Below are positions 6,650 through 14,803 of a stretch of 20,300 nt of DNA, one piece after another. This DNA comes from Alphaproteobacteria bacterium (GTDB taxonomy: Bacteria; Pseudomonadota; Alphaproteobacteria; DAOWDM01): the NCBI GenBank assembly GCA_030639035.1, contig DAOWDM010000233.1:1-20300 (forward strand), read 5' to 3'. Made by a program: the position numbers and the translations under genes. The notes beneath the pieces are model-generated. The model saw only the letters and a program-made list of their open reading frames with translations. It made no database searches and was not told the DNA's origin. Positions within the stretch are counted from its first letter, which is position 1. The number at the start of each line of letters is the position of its first letter.

Positions 6650-8083
6650 ATGAAAAAGCCAGAGTCAATTTTTAGCAATGTTATTGCTTTGTTTGTGTTT
6701 GCAATTATTTTTACTTTTGCCATAAAAGCAAACGCTTATGAAAAGGTTGTTCCAGATTCCAGAGAACAGATAACTCTTTCTTTTTCTCCTGTTGTTAAAA
6801 AAGCAGCTCCTACTGTAGTTAATATATATACAAAAAAAGTTGTAACTTCACGTGGCGGACTTCCTTTATTGTTTAATGATCCGTTTTTTAGAGGTTTTTT
6901 TGGTAACAGGCTTGGAGCAGGTTTGCCTCGCAAGCGGATTGAAAATTCTCTTGGTTCGGGTGTCCTTATAAAATCTGATGGAGTAATTGTTACCAATTTC
7001 CATGTTATAAAAGGTGCTGATGCAATAACTGTTGTTTTAAATGATAAGCGTGAATTTTCTGCAAAAATTATAGGCATAGATGAAAAAACAGATATTGCTG
7101 TTTTGAAAATTGATGCTGAAGGTGAAAAATTACCGTATCTGAAGATTGGAGATTCAGAAAATATTGAAATTGGAGACCTTGTTTTAGCTATTGGGAATCC
7201 TTTTGGTATTGGTCAGACAGTTACAAGTGGAATAGTTTCTGCTCTTGCCAGAACTTCAATAGGTGTAAATGATTTCCAATTTTTCATTCAGACAGATGCA
7301 TCAATTAATCCAGGTAATTCTGGCGGTGCTTTGATAACAATGGACGGACATTTGGTTGGTGTTAATACTGTTATTATATCAACAGGAGGGGGCAGTAATG
7401 GGATTGGTTTTGCGACTCCATCTAATATGATAGATAGCGTAGTTTCAGGGATTCTTAAAACAGGCAAGGCATCAAGACCATGGTTTGGTGTAAGCGGGCA
7501 GAATGTAACACATGAAATAGCTTCTTCTCTTGGTTTTTCCAAGCCTTTAGGTGTTTTAATAAATAGAGTGTATCCGAACAGTCCTGCTGACAAGGCAGGT
7601 TTAAAAACAGGAGATGTAATATTTGCTATTAATGGCAAAGAGCTAGATGATGTTAATGCTCTGGATTACAGAATCGCAACACAGCCGCTAGATACTGTAA
7701 TGTTTTTTAACGTACAGGATAAAAATGAAAGAAAAGAAGTTGCTGTAAAATTGGTTGCTCCTCCTGAAATTCCTTTGCGAAATGAAACAAGTATCGGTCG
7801 TGGTAGCCCCTTGATTGGAATTACGGTAGCAAATTTAAATCCTGCTCTTTCTGAAGAGATGGGAATTGATATGGAGTTGTATGGAGTTGTTCTTACTCGT
7901 GTTGGCAGAGACGCTGTTGTCGGACGTTTTGGAGTAAGACCTCGTGATATAATACAAAAAATAAACAGAGTGCCGATAACTAGCGTAAAAAAGTTGCTTA
8001 GTGTACTGAGTAAAGAATCAAAAGAATGGGAAATAATTCTGAAACGTGGTAGTCAGATTATTTCGGTTATGGTGCGTGAGTGA
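6650..8083 (+). CDS. htrA: Periplasmic serine protease of the Do/DegP (HtrA) family
   Basis: Envelope quality-control protease, 477 residues. Residues 1-29 are a signal peptide (lysines, hydrophobic core, ANA before Tyr30), so the protein acts in the periplasm. The trypsin-like domain has the triad His118 (TNFHVI), Asp148 (KTDIAVL) and Ser224 (NPGNSGGAL). Two PDZ domains follow at about 275-370 and 385-477. AGGA at 6638-6641 precedes the ATG. It opens the operon with rarA, whose GTG overlaps its stop by 4 bases. The choice between DegP- and DegQ-type cannot be made from sequence reading; the Do family call is firm. Confidence 0.96.
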   Translation: MKKPESIFSNVIALFVFAIIFTFAIKANAYEKVVPDSREQITLSFSPVVKKAAPTVVNIYTKKVVTSRGGLPLLFNDPFFRGFFGNRLGAGLPRKRIENSLGSGVLIKSDGVIVTNFHVIKGADAITVVLNDKREFSAKIIGIDEKTDIAVLKIDAEGEKLPYLKIGDSENIEIGDLVLAIGNPFGIGQTVTSGIVSALARTSIGVNDFQFFIQTDASINPGNSGGALITMDGHLVGVNTVIISTGGGSNGIGFATPSNMIDSVVSGILKTGKASRPWFGVSGQNVTHEIASSLGFSKPLGVLINRVYPNSPADKAGLKTGDVIFAINGKELDDVNALDYRIATQPLDTVMFFNVQDKNERKEVAVKLVAPPEIPLRNETSIGRGSPLIGITVANLNPALSEEMGIDMELYGVVLTRVGRDAVVGRFGVRPRDIIQKINRVPITSVKKLLSVLSKESKEWEIILKRGSQIISVMVRE

Positions 8084-9366
8084 GCACTTTATTTGAAGTA
8101 AACGCTCCAAGACCTTTGGCGGACAGATTGAGACCAACATGTCTTGAGGAAGTTGTTGGACAGCATCATCTTGTTGGTGAAGGACGTCCAATTCAGCACA
8201 TGGTAAAAGGAGAACGTCTTACTTCCTTTATATTGTGGGGTCCTCCAGGCAGTGGGAAAACAACTATTGCACGTCTTCTTGCAAAATATACTGATATGTA
8301 TTTCGAGTCGGTTTCTGCTGTTTTTTCAGGTGTGGCTGATTTACGCAAAGTATTTGCTTCGGCAAGAAAAAGGCGAGAAGAAGGGCGGGGAACTCTTTTA
8401 TTCGTTGATGAGATTCACCGTTTTAACCGTCTTCAGCAAGATGGTTTTTTGCCTTATGTCGAGGACGGAACGGTAATTCTTGTAGGTGCTACTACTGAAA
8501 ATCCATCGTTTGAGATAAACGCTGCTTTGTTGTCTCGTTGTCGTGTATTTGTACTTAATAGTCTTGATGATGTTGCATTGGAACAGTTGCTTGAGCGTGT
8601 TGAAATTGAAGCTGGCAATAAGCTTCCATTAGACGATAAAGCTAGAGAATGCATAAAAGCCATGGCTGATGGTGACGGCCGCTATCTTTTAAACATGGTT
8701 GAGGCTTTTGAAGATGTTTCTAATGATGAGGTGCTAGATTCTGAAGCTCTTGTAAAGTTGGTGCAAAAACGTGCCCCTGTATATGATAAAGCAGGAGATG
8801 GGCATTTTAATCTCATCAGTGCTTTGCATAAATCTCTTCGTGGTTCAGATACAGATGCGGCTCTTTACTGGACGGCAAGAATGCTTGATGCTGGAGATGA
8901 TCCAAAGTACATACTCCGACGTCTTACAAGGTTTGCTATAGAAGATGTTGGGTTGGCAGATCCATTAGCTGTTTCTCAAGCTATTGCTGCATGGAACGCT
9001 TATGAACGCCTTGGTTCTCCAGAAGGAGATTTGGCAATTGCACAATTAGTTGTTTATCTTGGAACAGCTCCTAAATCAGTTGGGGTATATGAGGCTTTTA
9101 AATCTGCTATGAAAACCGCAAAGGAAACAGGTTCTCTTGTTCCTCCTAAACATATTCTTAATGCTCCCACATCTTTGATGAGTGATATTGGATATGGGGA
9201 AGGGTATGTATATGATCCAGATACAAAAGATAGTTTTTCTGGGCAGAATTATTTTCCAGAGAAAATGGGGCGGAGAAGTTTCTACAAACCAGCGGAACGT
9301 GGATTTGAGCGTGACATAGCTAAAAGGCTTGCTTATTGGGATAAGCTGAGAAAGGAAAAGAAATGA
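8080..9366 (+). CDS. rarA: Replication-associated recombination ATPase RarA (MgsA)
   Basis: AAA+ ATPase of the RarA/Mgs1/WRNIP1 family acting at stalled replication forks, 428 residues. It shows PLADRLRP and VGQHHL near the N-terminus, Walker A GPPGSGKT (54-61), Walker B LLFVDEIHRFN (106-116), sensor-1 GATTENPSFE (136-145) and the C-terminal tetramerisation region with EDVGLADPLA and the NYFPEKMGRRSFYKPAERGFE end. The start is GTG 8080 within a GTGA overlap with htrA; no good ribosome binding site is visible, so translation probably depends on coupling. Confidence 0.96.
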   Translation: MSTLFEVNAPRPLADRLRPTCLEEVVGQHHLVGEGRPIQHMVKGERLTSFILWGPPGSGKTTIARLLAKYTDMYFESVSAVFSGVADLRKVFASARKRREEGRGTLLFVDEIHRFNRLQQDGFLPYVEDGTVILVGATTENPSFEINAALLSRCRVFVLNSLDDVALEQLLERVEIEAGNKLPLDDKARECIKAMADGDGRYLLNMVEAFEDVSNDEVLDSEALVKLVQKRAPVYDKAGDGHFNLISALHKSLRGSDTDAALYWTARMLDAGDDPKYILRRLTRFAIEDVGLADPLAVSQAIAAWNAYERLGSPEGDLAIAQLVVYLGTAPKSVGVYEAFKSAMKTAKETGSLVPPKHILNAPTSLMSDIGYGEGYVYDPDTKDSFSGQNYFPEKMGRRSFYKPAERGFERDIAKRLAYWDKLRKEKK

Positions 9367-9749
9367 CGTTAAGAATTTTCATGGCAGTCGCAGCAGGCGG
9401 GGCTATCGGCTCTATGGGGCGTTATCTTGTGTCTATGCAGGCATTAAAATTGTTCGGGACGGCTTTTCCGTGGGGAACAATGTCGGTTAATGTTATAGGT
9501 TCTTTTATAATGGGAGCTGTTGTAGAGTTGATGACTGTAAAATGGAATGTATCCGAGGAGGTCAGGAATCTGGTTCTTGTCGGTATTCTTGGTGGTTTTA
9601 CAACATTTTCATCATTTTCTCTGGATTTTGTAAGAATGATGGAAAAACAACAGGTTACGGAAGCTTTTATATACCTTGCAGGTTCAATAATGATTGGTGT
9701 ATCAGCGTTATTGGCAGGTTTTTCTCTTTTACGGTGGGTTTCATCATGA
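9363..9749 (+). CDS. crcB: Fluoride ion channel CrcB/FluC
   Basis: Small inner-membrane fluoride exporter that works as an antiparallel dimer, 128 residues with four hydrophobic segments. Family landmarks are GGAIGSMGRY (12-21), WGTMSVNVIGSF (37-48, with the conserved Asn43) and GGFTTFSSFS (77-86). The ATG overlaps the rarA stop (ATGA). It has no leader of its own, so no fluoride riboswitch can precede it directly; expression follows the operon. Confidence 0.96.
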   Translation: MTLRIFMAVAAGGAIGSMGRYLVSMQALKLFGTAFPWGTMSVNVIGSFIMGAVVELMTVKWNVSEEVRNLVLVGILGGFTTFSSFSLDFVRMMEKQQVTEAFIYLAGSIMIGVSALLAGFSLLRWVSS

Positions 9750-10687
9750 GTGAAGTTGAATTTTTAACTGTTAGCAGTGAAGATGCTGACATAAGACTCG
9801 ATAGATGGTTTAAAAGACATTATCCAGCTCTTTCGCATGGAGAATTGCAGAAGATGCTCCGAAAAGGGCAGGTGAAAGTCGATGGAAAAAAAGCAAAGTC
9901 TAATCATAGGCTTGAAGAATGGCAGTCTATAAGAGTGCCGCCTATTGATGATGAGGCAAAAATCAAAAAAAGACAAAGAATGAATCTTACAGAATATGAA
10001 ATAGAAGAGGTTAAATCTTGGGTTCTTTATAAAGATGATTCTGTAATTGTAATCAACAAGCCTTCTGGATTGGCAGTTCAAGGAGGTACAGGAACTAAAA
10101 GACATCTTGATGGAATGCTTGATGCTTTGGCTTTTAGAAAAGAACGTCCTCGTTTAGTTCATCGGCTTGATAAAAATACTAGCGGTGTCCTTCTTCTTGC
10201 TCGTTCAGCATCTGTTGCGGACAAGCTTGTGAAGAGTTTTAAGTCTCACTTAACGCAAAAAACATATTGGGCTTTAGTTGCAGGATTGCCTTCTCCTGAA
10301 GAAGGTCGGCTTTCTGCTCCTTTGCTTAAAAAATCAGGAAAACATGGGGAGCGTGTTGTCGTTGATGATGAAGGCAAAGAAGCTGTTACAGATTATCGTG
10401 TAATCGACAGGGCTTCGAATAAAGTGTCGTGGCTGGAGCTTATGCCAAAAACTGGACGGACTCATCAGTTGCGAGTTCATTGCAGTTATCTTGAAAATCC
10501 AGTAGTTGGTGATGGCAAGTATGGAGGAGAAGAGGCTTTTATTTCTGGTTGTGAAAATAAACTGCATTTACATGCAAGAAAAATAACTGCTCCGCATCCT
10601 GATGGTGGAATGATAGACGTTGAAGCTCCTTTGTCAGAGCATATGGCTGCAAGTTTTAAATTTTTTGGCTTTTCAGAAAAGTCTTGA
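9746..10687 (+). CDS. rluC: 23S rRNA pseudouridine synthase of the RluC/RluD family
   Basis: Isomerises uridines to pseudouridine in 23S rRNA, 313 residues. An N-terminal S4-like RNA-binding domain (DIRLDRWFKRHYPALSHGEL and onward, about 15-65) precedes the catalytic domain with VINKPSGLAVQGG and the motif HRLDKNTSGVLLLAR at 139-153, where Asp142 is the catalytic residue. GRTHQLRVH follows later. The frame is open further upstream to 9542, but the true start is ATG 9746, which overlaps the crcB stop by 4 bases and begins directly before the S4 domain. RluC rather than RluD is chosen by context and is less certain than the family. Confidence 0.93.
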   Translation: MSEVEFLTVSSEDADIRLDRWFKRHYPALSHGELQKMLRKGQVKVDGKKAKSNHRLEEWQSIRVPPIDDEAKIKKRQRMNLTEYEIEEVKSWVLYKDDSVIVINKPSGLAVQGGTGTKRHLDGMLDALAFRKERPRLVHRLDKNTSGVLLLARSASVADKLVKSFKSHLTQKTYWALVAGLPSPEEGRLSAPLLKKSGKHGERVVVDDEGKEAVTDYRVIDRASNKVSWLELMPKTGRTHQLRVHCSYLENPVVGDGKYGGEEAFISGCENKLHLHARKITAPHPDGGMIDVEAPLSEHMAASFKFFGFSEKS

Positions 10688-10700
10688 GGAGGAAAAAGTT

Positions 10701-11381
10701 TTGGAACTTTTACGTTTTGCAGTTTTTGATGTTGATGGAACGCTTGTAGACAGTTTTCACAATATCGTTTCGGCTGTTGAAAAATCATGTATTGCAAATA
10801 ATCTCGAAGTGCCTACATCGCAGATTGTTAGGCGTGGTGTTGGTTTATCTGTTGATAAGGCATTTTCTGCTTTTCTACCAAATATATGTGAAGCAAAATT
10901 AAAAAATGTTGTTCGAGATTTTGAAGATGTTGTTCAGACGCAAATACATAGTAAAGACTATGTAGAGCCTCTTTATACTGGTGTTCATGAATGCTTGCAG
11001 CAGTTGGAAAAAGATGGAGTTTTGCTTGGAATAGCTACTGGAAATTCTAGGCGTGGTCTTGATGCTTTTTTAGAAAGGCAGGGGCTTGAAAAAATGTTTA
11101 TAAATACAAAAACAGCAGATGAAAATCTAGGAAAGCCAAATCCTGAAATGTTGTTGCAGGCTATGAAAGAGGTTGGGGCAGAACCTGATATGACAGTGAT
11201 GATAGGCGATACTGTTTATGATATATTGATGGCAGGAAATGCTGGAGTCGGCAGCATAGGTGTATCATGGGGAAGTCATGGTAAAAAAGAACTTCTTGAA
11301 GCTGGAGCTAATGAAATTATTGATTCTTTATCTCAGACAAAAGGCATTTTTGATAAAATTACATTAAGAGATGTTACATGA
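10701..11381 (+). CDS. HAD-family phosphatase, phosphoglycolate phosphatase-like, TTG start
   Basis: Predicted small-molecule phosphatase of the haloacid dehalogenase superfamily, 226 residues. Motif I FDVDGTLVDS gives nucleophile Asp10 and acid Asp12; a helical cap follows; motif II is GIATGNS, motif III GKPNPEM and motif IV MIGDTVYD. The frame is open back to 10620, inside rluC, but the hydrophobic strand before motif I begins at TTG 10701, and a strong TGAGGAGG (10685-10692) lies 8 bases before it. The same HAD gene follows rluC in many alphaproteobacteria. The substrate is unknown; phosphoglycolate phosphatase is a guess from similarity of motifs. Confidence 0.88.
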   Translation: MELLRFAVFDVDGTLVDSFHNIVSAVEKSCIANNLEVPTSQIVRRGVGLSVDKAFSAFLPNICEAKLKNVVRDFEDVVQTQIHSKDYVEPLYTGVHECLQQLEKDGVLLGIATGNSRRGLDAFLERQGLEKMFINTKTADENLGKPNPEMLLQAMKEVGAEPDMTVMIGDTVYDILMAGNAGVGSIGVSWGSHGKKELLEAGANEIIDSLSQTKGIFDKITLRDVT

Positions 11382-13549
11382 AAAAAATCATAAAAATACT
11401 GTTTGTACTTGCTGTTGCGTTGTTGGTTGGGCTTGTTGTTGCAGTTAAAGTAATAGATATCAATCAGTATAAAGACGTTATTGCTGTAAAAGTCGAAGAA
11501 GCTACAGGACGTAAACTGACAATAGCAGGAAATATTAGGCTTGATATATTGTCGCTTTCTCCTTCAATGATTATTGAAAATGTTAGTTTTGCAAATGCTC
11601 TTTGGGTGGCAAAGTCAGATATGGTTTCTGTTGAGTATATAGAAGCAGAGCTTGGTATATTGGCATTGTTTCGCGGAGTCATTCGGATAAAAAAACTGGT
11701 GCTTGTAAAGCCAGATATTTTGCTTGAGACGGATTCTTCTGGTCGTGGAAATTGGGAGTTTACAGAAAAAGCTAAAACTGCTGTTGAGTCAGTTGAGCAA
11801 AAGCTTCAGAAAGAGTCAAAACCAACATCAAAAGAACCAGTTTTCGGAATTGCTGTTGATAAGGTTCAGATAAAACAGGGCAAGCTTGTTTATAAAGACG
11901 GTGTTTCAGGTGAAAGTCATAAGCTTAATCTTGAATTGTTTGAGGTTCAAACTGTAAAGGCAAAGACTTTAGATGTTTTTCTTAATGCTGCATATAACGG
12001 CAATTCTTTTAAGGTAAAAGGCAACGTTGGTTCTTTGGAAGCATTGTTAAAACCTTCACATGAAAAGCCGTATCCGTTAAATATGGAAATAACTTTTGCA
12101 GGAATTAAAACGTCCGTAAAAGGTGTAATTGGTGATATTGCCAAGCTGACTGGCATTGATATGCAGTTTAGGCTTGATGGTGAGAATTTATCTGGTCTAG
12201 CAAAAGCAATAGGACGGGAACTGCCTGACATTGAGCCATATAGTTTGTCGATGAGAATTTTAGGTTCATCGCAGATAATAAATATCAATGATTTGCTGGT
12301 CTCGATTGGAAAAAACAGTGTTGGCGGAAATGTTGAATTAAAGCTGGATAAAAAAGTCCCTGTTGTAAATGTTTATATGTCTTCTCCTTTTATTGATGTT
12401 GCTTCTTTTGCTCCGTCTGAAAAGAAAACAGAGACAGTTGCAGTGGTTGAAAAACATGAAGAGCAAAAAACTCCGATAGCAAAAGAAAAGCGATTGTTTT
12501 CAGATGAACCTTTGCCTTTAGATGCTTTGAAAAGCGTTAATGCAGATATTAGTTTTGATGTTGATAAGCTAGTGCTACCTGATGGAGCTGCAATTGAAAA
12601 AATCAGACTGAAGCTTTATTTAAGCGATGGAAAACTGAAAATATCTCCTGTTTCTTTAACAATAGGCGGAGGAAGTCTAGAAGGGGAGGTTTCTCTTGAT
12701 TCGTTAAAAAAATCGCTAAACCTAAACTTTAATGGAAAAGATATAGAACTTGGGCGGATTGCTTCTGATATTAAACAGGATAAAGGGTTCGCTGGTGGAA
12801 AAACTAACATTACTATAAAGCTGAAAAGCCATGGAAATTCAGTGCGTCAGCTTATGGCAAAGCTTGATGGTACGGCGTTGGTTGTAGTTGATGAAATGGA
12901 TACTTCTATTAAGTGGACAGGTGGTGAGTCTTTTGATGGGTTTCTTAATGCACTTAATCTGAAAAAGGAGCATGACAAAGGAGCAAGGCTTAAATGTGCA
13001 GTTGCCAAGCTGAATATAAAAAATGGAATAGCGGTATCAGACCGAGGAATTGCCTTGGAAACAAAAAAGTTTAACGTTGTAATTGATGGTTCTGTTAATC
13101 TAAAGAATGAAAAACTTGATGTTTCAATTCACCCTTCTTCTGCTGGAAAAATAAAAATTGGAGTTGGTTCTCTGGTCGATATGGTTCGTGTGCGTGGAAC
13201 GATTGCTGAACCAAAGCTTAAAGTAGATGCTGTTGGAGTTGCAAAAACTGCTGCAACAATAGGAGCAGCCGTTGCTAGCGGAGGGATTTCATTGCTTGGT
13301 CAGACAATGTTTTCTTCTATAGCTAAAGACAGCAATCCATGTGAAACGGCTTTGCATGGTTATGAGCATAAAAAAGCTGTTGAAAAAACTAAAAAGAAAA
13401 GCACCACAAAAGAAGATATAATAAAAAAAATAAAGGAAGCTCCTAAAAAATTCATTATAAATCCTAGCAAAGATTTAGGTAAGGATCTTGAAAATCTTGG
13501 TAAAGATTTAGGCAAAGATTTGTTAAAAGGGCTTTTTGGCGGTTTTTAA
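11378..13549 (+). CDS. AsmA-family inner-membrane-anchored envelope protein
   Basis: Large AsmA-like protein, 723 residues, anchored by one N-terminal membrane helix (about 5-25) with the rest in the periplasm. AsmA proteins belong to the bridge-like lipid-transport group and influence outer-membrane assembly. Visible family signs are EATGRKLTIAGNIRLDI near the start, GRGNWEFTEKA (122-132), a lysine/glutamate-rich linker at about 350-370, FSDEPLPLDALKSVNADI just after it, and the AsmA end region GAAVASGGISLLGQTMF. An unusual lysine-rich tail of about 55 residues follows, with three LGKDL-type repeats ending in LLKGLFGGF. ATG overlaps the HAD stop (ATGA). Confidence 0.9.
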   Translation: MKKIIKILFVLAVALLVGLVVAVKVIDINQYKDVIAVKVEEATGRKLTIAGNIRLDILSLSPSMIIENVSFANALWVAKSDMVSVEYIEAELGILALFRGVIRIKKLVLVKPDILLETDSSGRGNWEFTEKAKTAVESVEQKLQKESKPTSKEPVFGIAVDKVQIKQGKLVYKDGVSGESHKLNLELFEVQTVKAKTLDVFLNAAYNGNSFKVKGNVGSLEALLKPSHEKPYPLNMEITFAGIKTSVKGVIGDIAKLTGIDMQFRLDGENLSGLAKAIGRELPDIEPYSLSMRILGSSQIININDLLVSIGKNSVGGNVELKLDKKVPVVNVYMSSPFIDVASFAPSEKKTETVAVVEKHEEQKTPIAKEKRLFSDEPLPLDALKSVNADISFDVDKLVLPDGAAIEKIRLKLYLSDGKLKISPVSLTIGGGSLEGEVSLDSLKKSLNLNFNGKDIELGRIASDIKQDKGFAGGKTNITIKLKSHGNSVRQLMAKLDGTALVVVDEMDTSIKWTGGESFDGFLNALNLKKEHDKGARLKCAVAKLNIKNGIAVSDRGIALETKKFNVVIDGSVNLKNEKLDVSIHPSSAGKIKIGVGSLVDMVRVRGTIAEPKLKVDAVGVAKTAATIGAAVASGGISLLGQTMFSSIAKDSNPCETALHGYEHKKAVEKTKKKSTTKEDIIKKIKEAPKKFIINPSKDLGKDLENLGKDLGKDLLKGLFGGF

Positions 13550-13552
13550 ATA

Positions 13553-14281
13553 ATGTTCTGCAAAAACAAAACAATCCGTCGTTTTTATAAAGACGTAACG
13601 CTTAAAAAAACTGATGGCGGTTTTTTAGTGTGGCTTGACGGGAAAACGATTCGCACGCCGATGCGAAATGAGCTTTTAATACCTTCAAAAGCTCTTGCAA
13701 AAGCTGTTGCTGATGAATGGAGAATGCAGGAGGAAAATATAAATCCTGTTTCGATGCCTTTTACTCAAATAATGACAACTGCAATCGATATTGTAATTCC
13801 TGCACCTGAACAAATAGGTGAAAATCTGCTGAATTTTGCTGATACAGATTTGTTGTGTTATCGGGCAGAGGAAAGCGATGTTTTTAAAAGAGAGTTAGCA
13901 AAACTGCAAAATGAGAAATGGCAGCCTGTTCTTGACTGGTTTGAGCATAAATTCGGGGCAGTTTTTATAGTTACATCAGGCATACTTCCTGTAGAACAGT
14001 CTGAAAAAACCGTTAAAATTATGCAGGAAACAATCAAAAGATATAAACCTGTAGAATTAGCAGCCTTATATCTTGTTTCGGCTGTTTTTTGTTCTGTAGT
14101 TTTAGGTGTTGCTTTGATGGAGGGACATCTTGATGCAGATGAAGCTTTTACCATTTCTCAGCTTGATGAAATATATCAATCTGAAAAATGGGGAGAAGAC
14201 AGCGAAGCTTTAGAACGACAAAACGCAATGCGTGATGAAGTTAGAAATACTGCTACTTTTGTTAAATTACTGGGTTCTTAG
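13553..14281 (+). CDS. ATP12-type F1-ATPase assembly chaperone
   Basis: Homologue of mitochondrial ATP12, which chaperones the alpha subunit during F1-ATPase assembly, 242 residues. The segments RRFYKDVTLKKTDGGFLVWLDGK, the EWRMQEENINPVSMPFTQ stretch, the MTTAIDIV helix, DTDLLCYRAEE and the C-terminal DEAFTISQLDEIYQSEKWGED are family markers (given in part). Bacterial ATP12 is essentially alphaproteobacterial, which supports the taxonomic placement. It starts 3 bases after asmA and appears to be the last gene of the operon; no clear terminator follows. Confidence 0.93.
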   Translation: MFCKNKTIRRFYKDVTLKKTDGGFLVWLDGKTIRTPMRNELLIPSKALAKAVADEWRMQEENINPVSMPFTQIMTTAIDIVIPAPEQIGENLLNFADTDLLCYRAEESDVFKRELAKLQNEKWQPVLDWFEHKFGAVFIVTSGILPVEQSEKTVKIMQETIKRYKPVELAALYLVSAVFCSVVLGVALMEGHLDADEAFTISQLDEIYQSEKWGEDSEALERQNAMRDEVRNTATFVKLLGS

Positions 14282-14354
14282 AGCTTTTTTTATTTATTTG
14301 CACACAAAATTATCATCTTGTAAGTGTTAAGTGATTCGATGACAAATCCTACAT

Positions 14355-14452
14355 CGTCATGCTGAACTTGTTTCAGTATCTATCTTCTTTTTTACAGTGA
14401 ATAAGAAAGACTGGATACTCGAACCGACAAGCGAAGGTATGTAAAAAATGAC
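14355..14452. repeat. Degraded dispersed palindromic repeat
   Basis: The 198-base gap between the ATP12 gene and the acylphosphatase gene holds an imperfect inverted repeat. The left arm reads CGTCATGCTGAACTTGTTTC then AGTATC (14375-14380). The right side has GATACT (14414-14419) and ATGAC (14448-14452). Inner TTCTT (14385-14389) and AAGAA (14403-14407) also pair. The left arm resembles a palindromic intergenic repeat seen in many low-GC proteobacterial and other genomes, from memory. The right arm has diverged, so this copy looks old. No coding sequence overlaps it. Confidence 0.5.
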
Positions 14453-14479
14453 ACAACATAATATGAAAAGACTCTAAAA

Positions 14480-14782
14480 ATGGAAACGAATAAAATAACA
14501 ACCATTCATGTAATAATCAAAGGACGAGTGCAGGGCGTGTGTTATCGTGATTGGACTGTAAGAGAAGCCTCAAAACTCAACCTTTCTGGTTGGGTGCGAA
14601 ACCGTTATGACGGAACTGTTGAAGCTATTTTCAAAGGTTCATGTGATAAAGTAGAAAAAATGCTAATCCTCTGCAAAAAAGGACCATTTGCTGCCAACGT
14701 AACTGGAATTGAACCCGCCCCAGCTGGAGAACCAATACCTCCAATACAAGACGGAAATTTTATAATGATTTCTAGCCGTTAG
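14480..14782 (+). CDS. acyP: Acylphosphatase
   Basis: Small enzyme hydrolysing the carboxyl-phosphate bond of acylphosphates, 100 residues, close to the usual 90-100. The motif GRVQGVCYRDWT (15-26) supplies catalytic Arg23 in the phosphate-binding loop, and SGWVRN (36-41) supplies catalytic Asn41, followed by YDGTVEAIFKG. The start ATG 14480 has only a weak purine stretch upstream. It stands alone, converging on the pentapeptide gene with 21 bases between the stops, and is preceded by the palindromic repeat. Confidence 0.94.
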   Translation: METNKITTIHVIIKGRVQGVCYRDWTVREASKLNLSGWVRNRYDGTVEAIFKGSCDKVEKMLILCKKGPFAANVTGIEPAPAGEPIPPIQDGNFIMISSR

Positions 14783-14803
14783 AGCAAGTATTCCATTTAA
14801 TCT

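Noticed and set aside
9542..9745. Upstream extension of the rluC frame
   Set aside because: It lies inside crcB and its translation is rich in Cys, Trp and Phe; ATG 9746 in an ATGA overlap precedes the S4 domain exactly.
10620..10700. Upstream extension of the HAD phosphatase frame from ATG 10620
   Set aside because: It lies inside rluC; TTG 10701 has a strong ribosome binding site and fits the family N-terminus.
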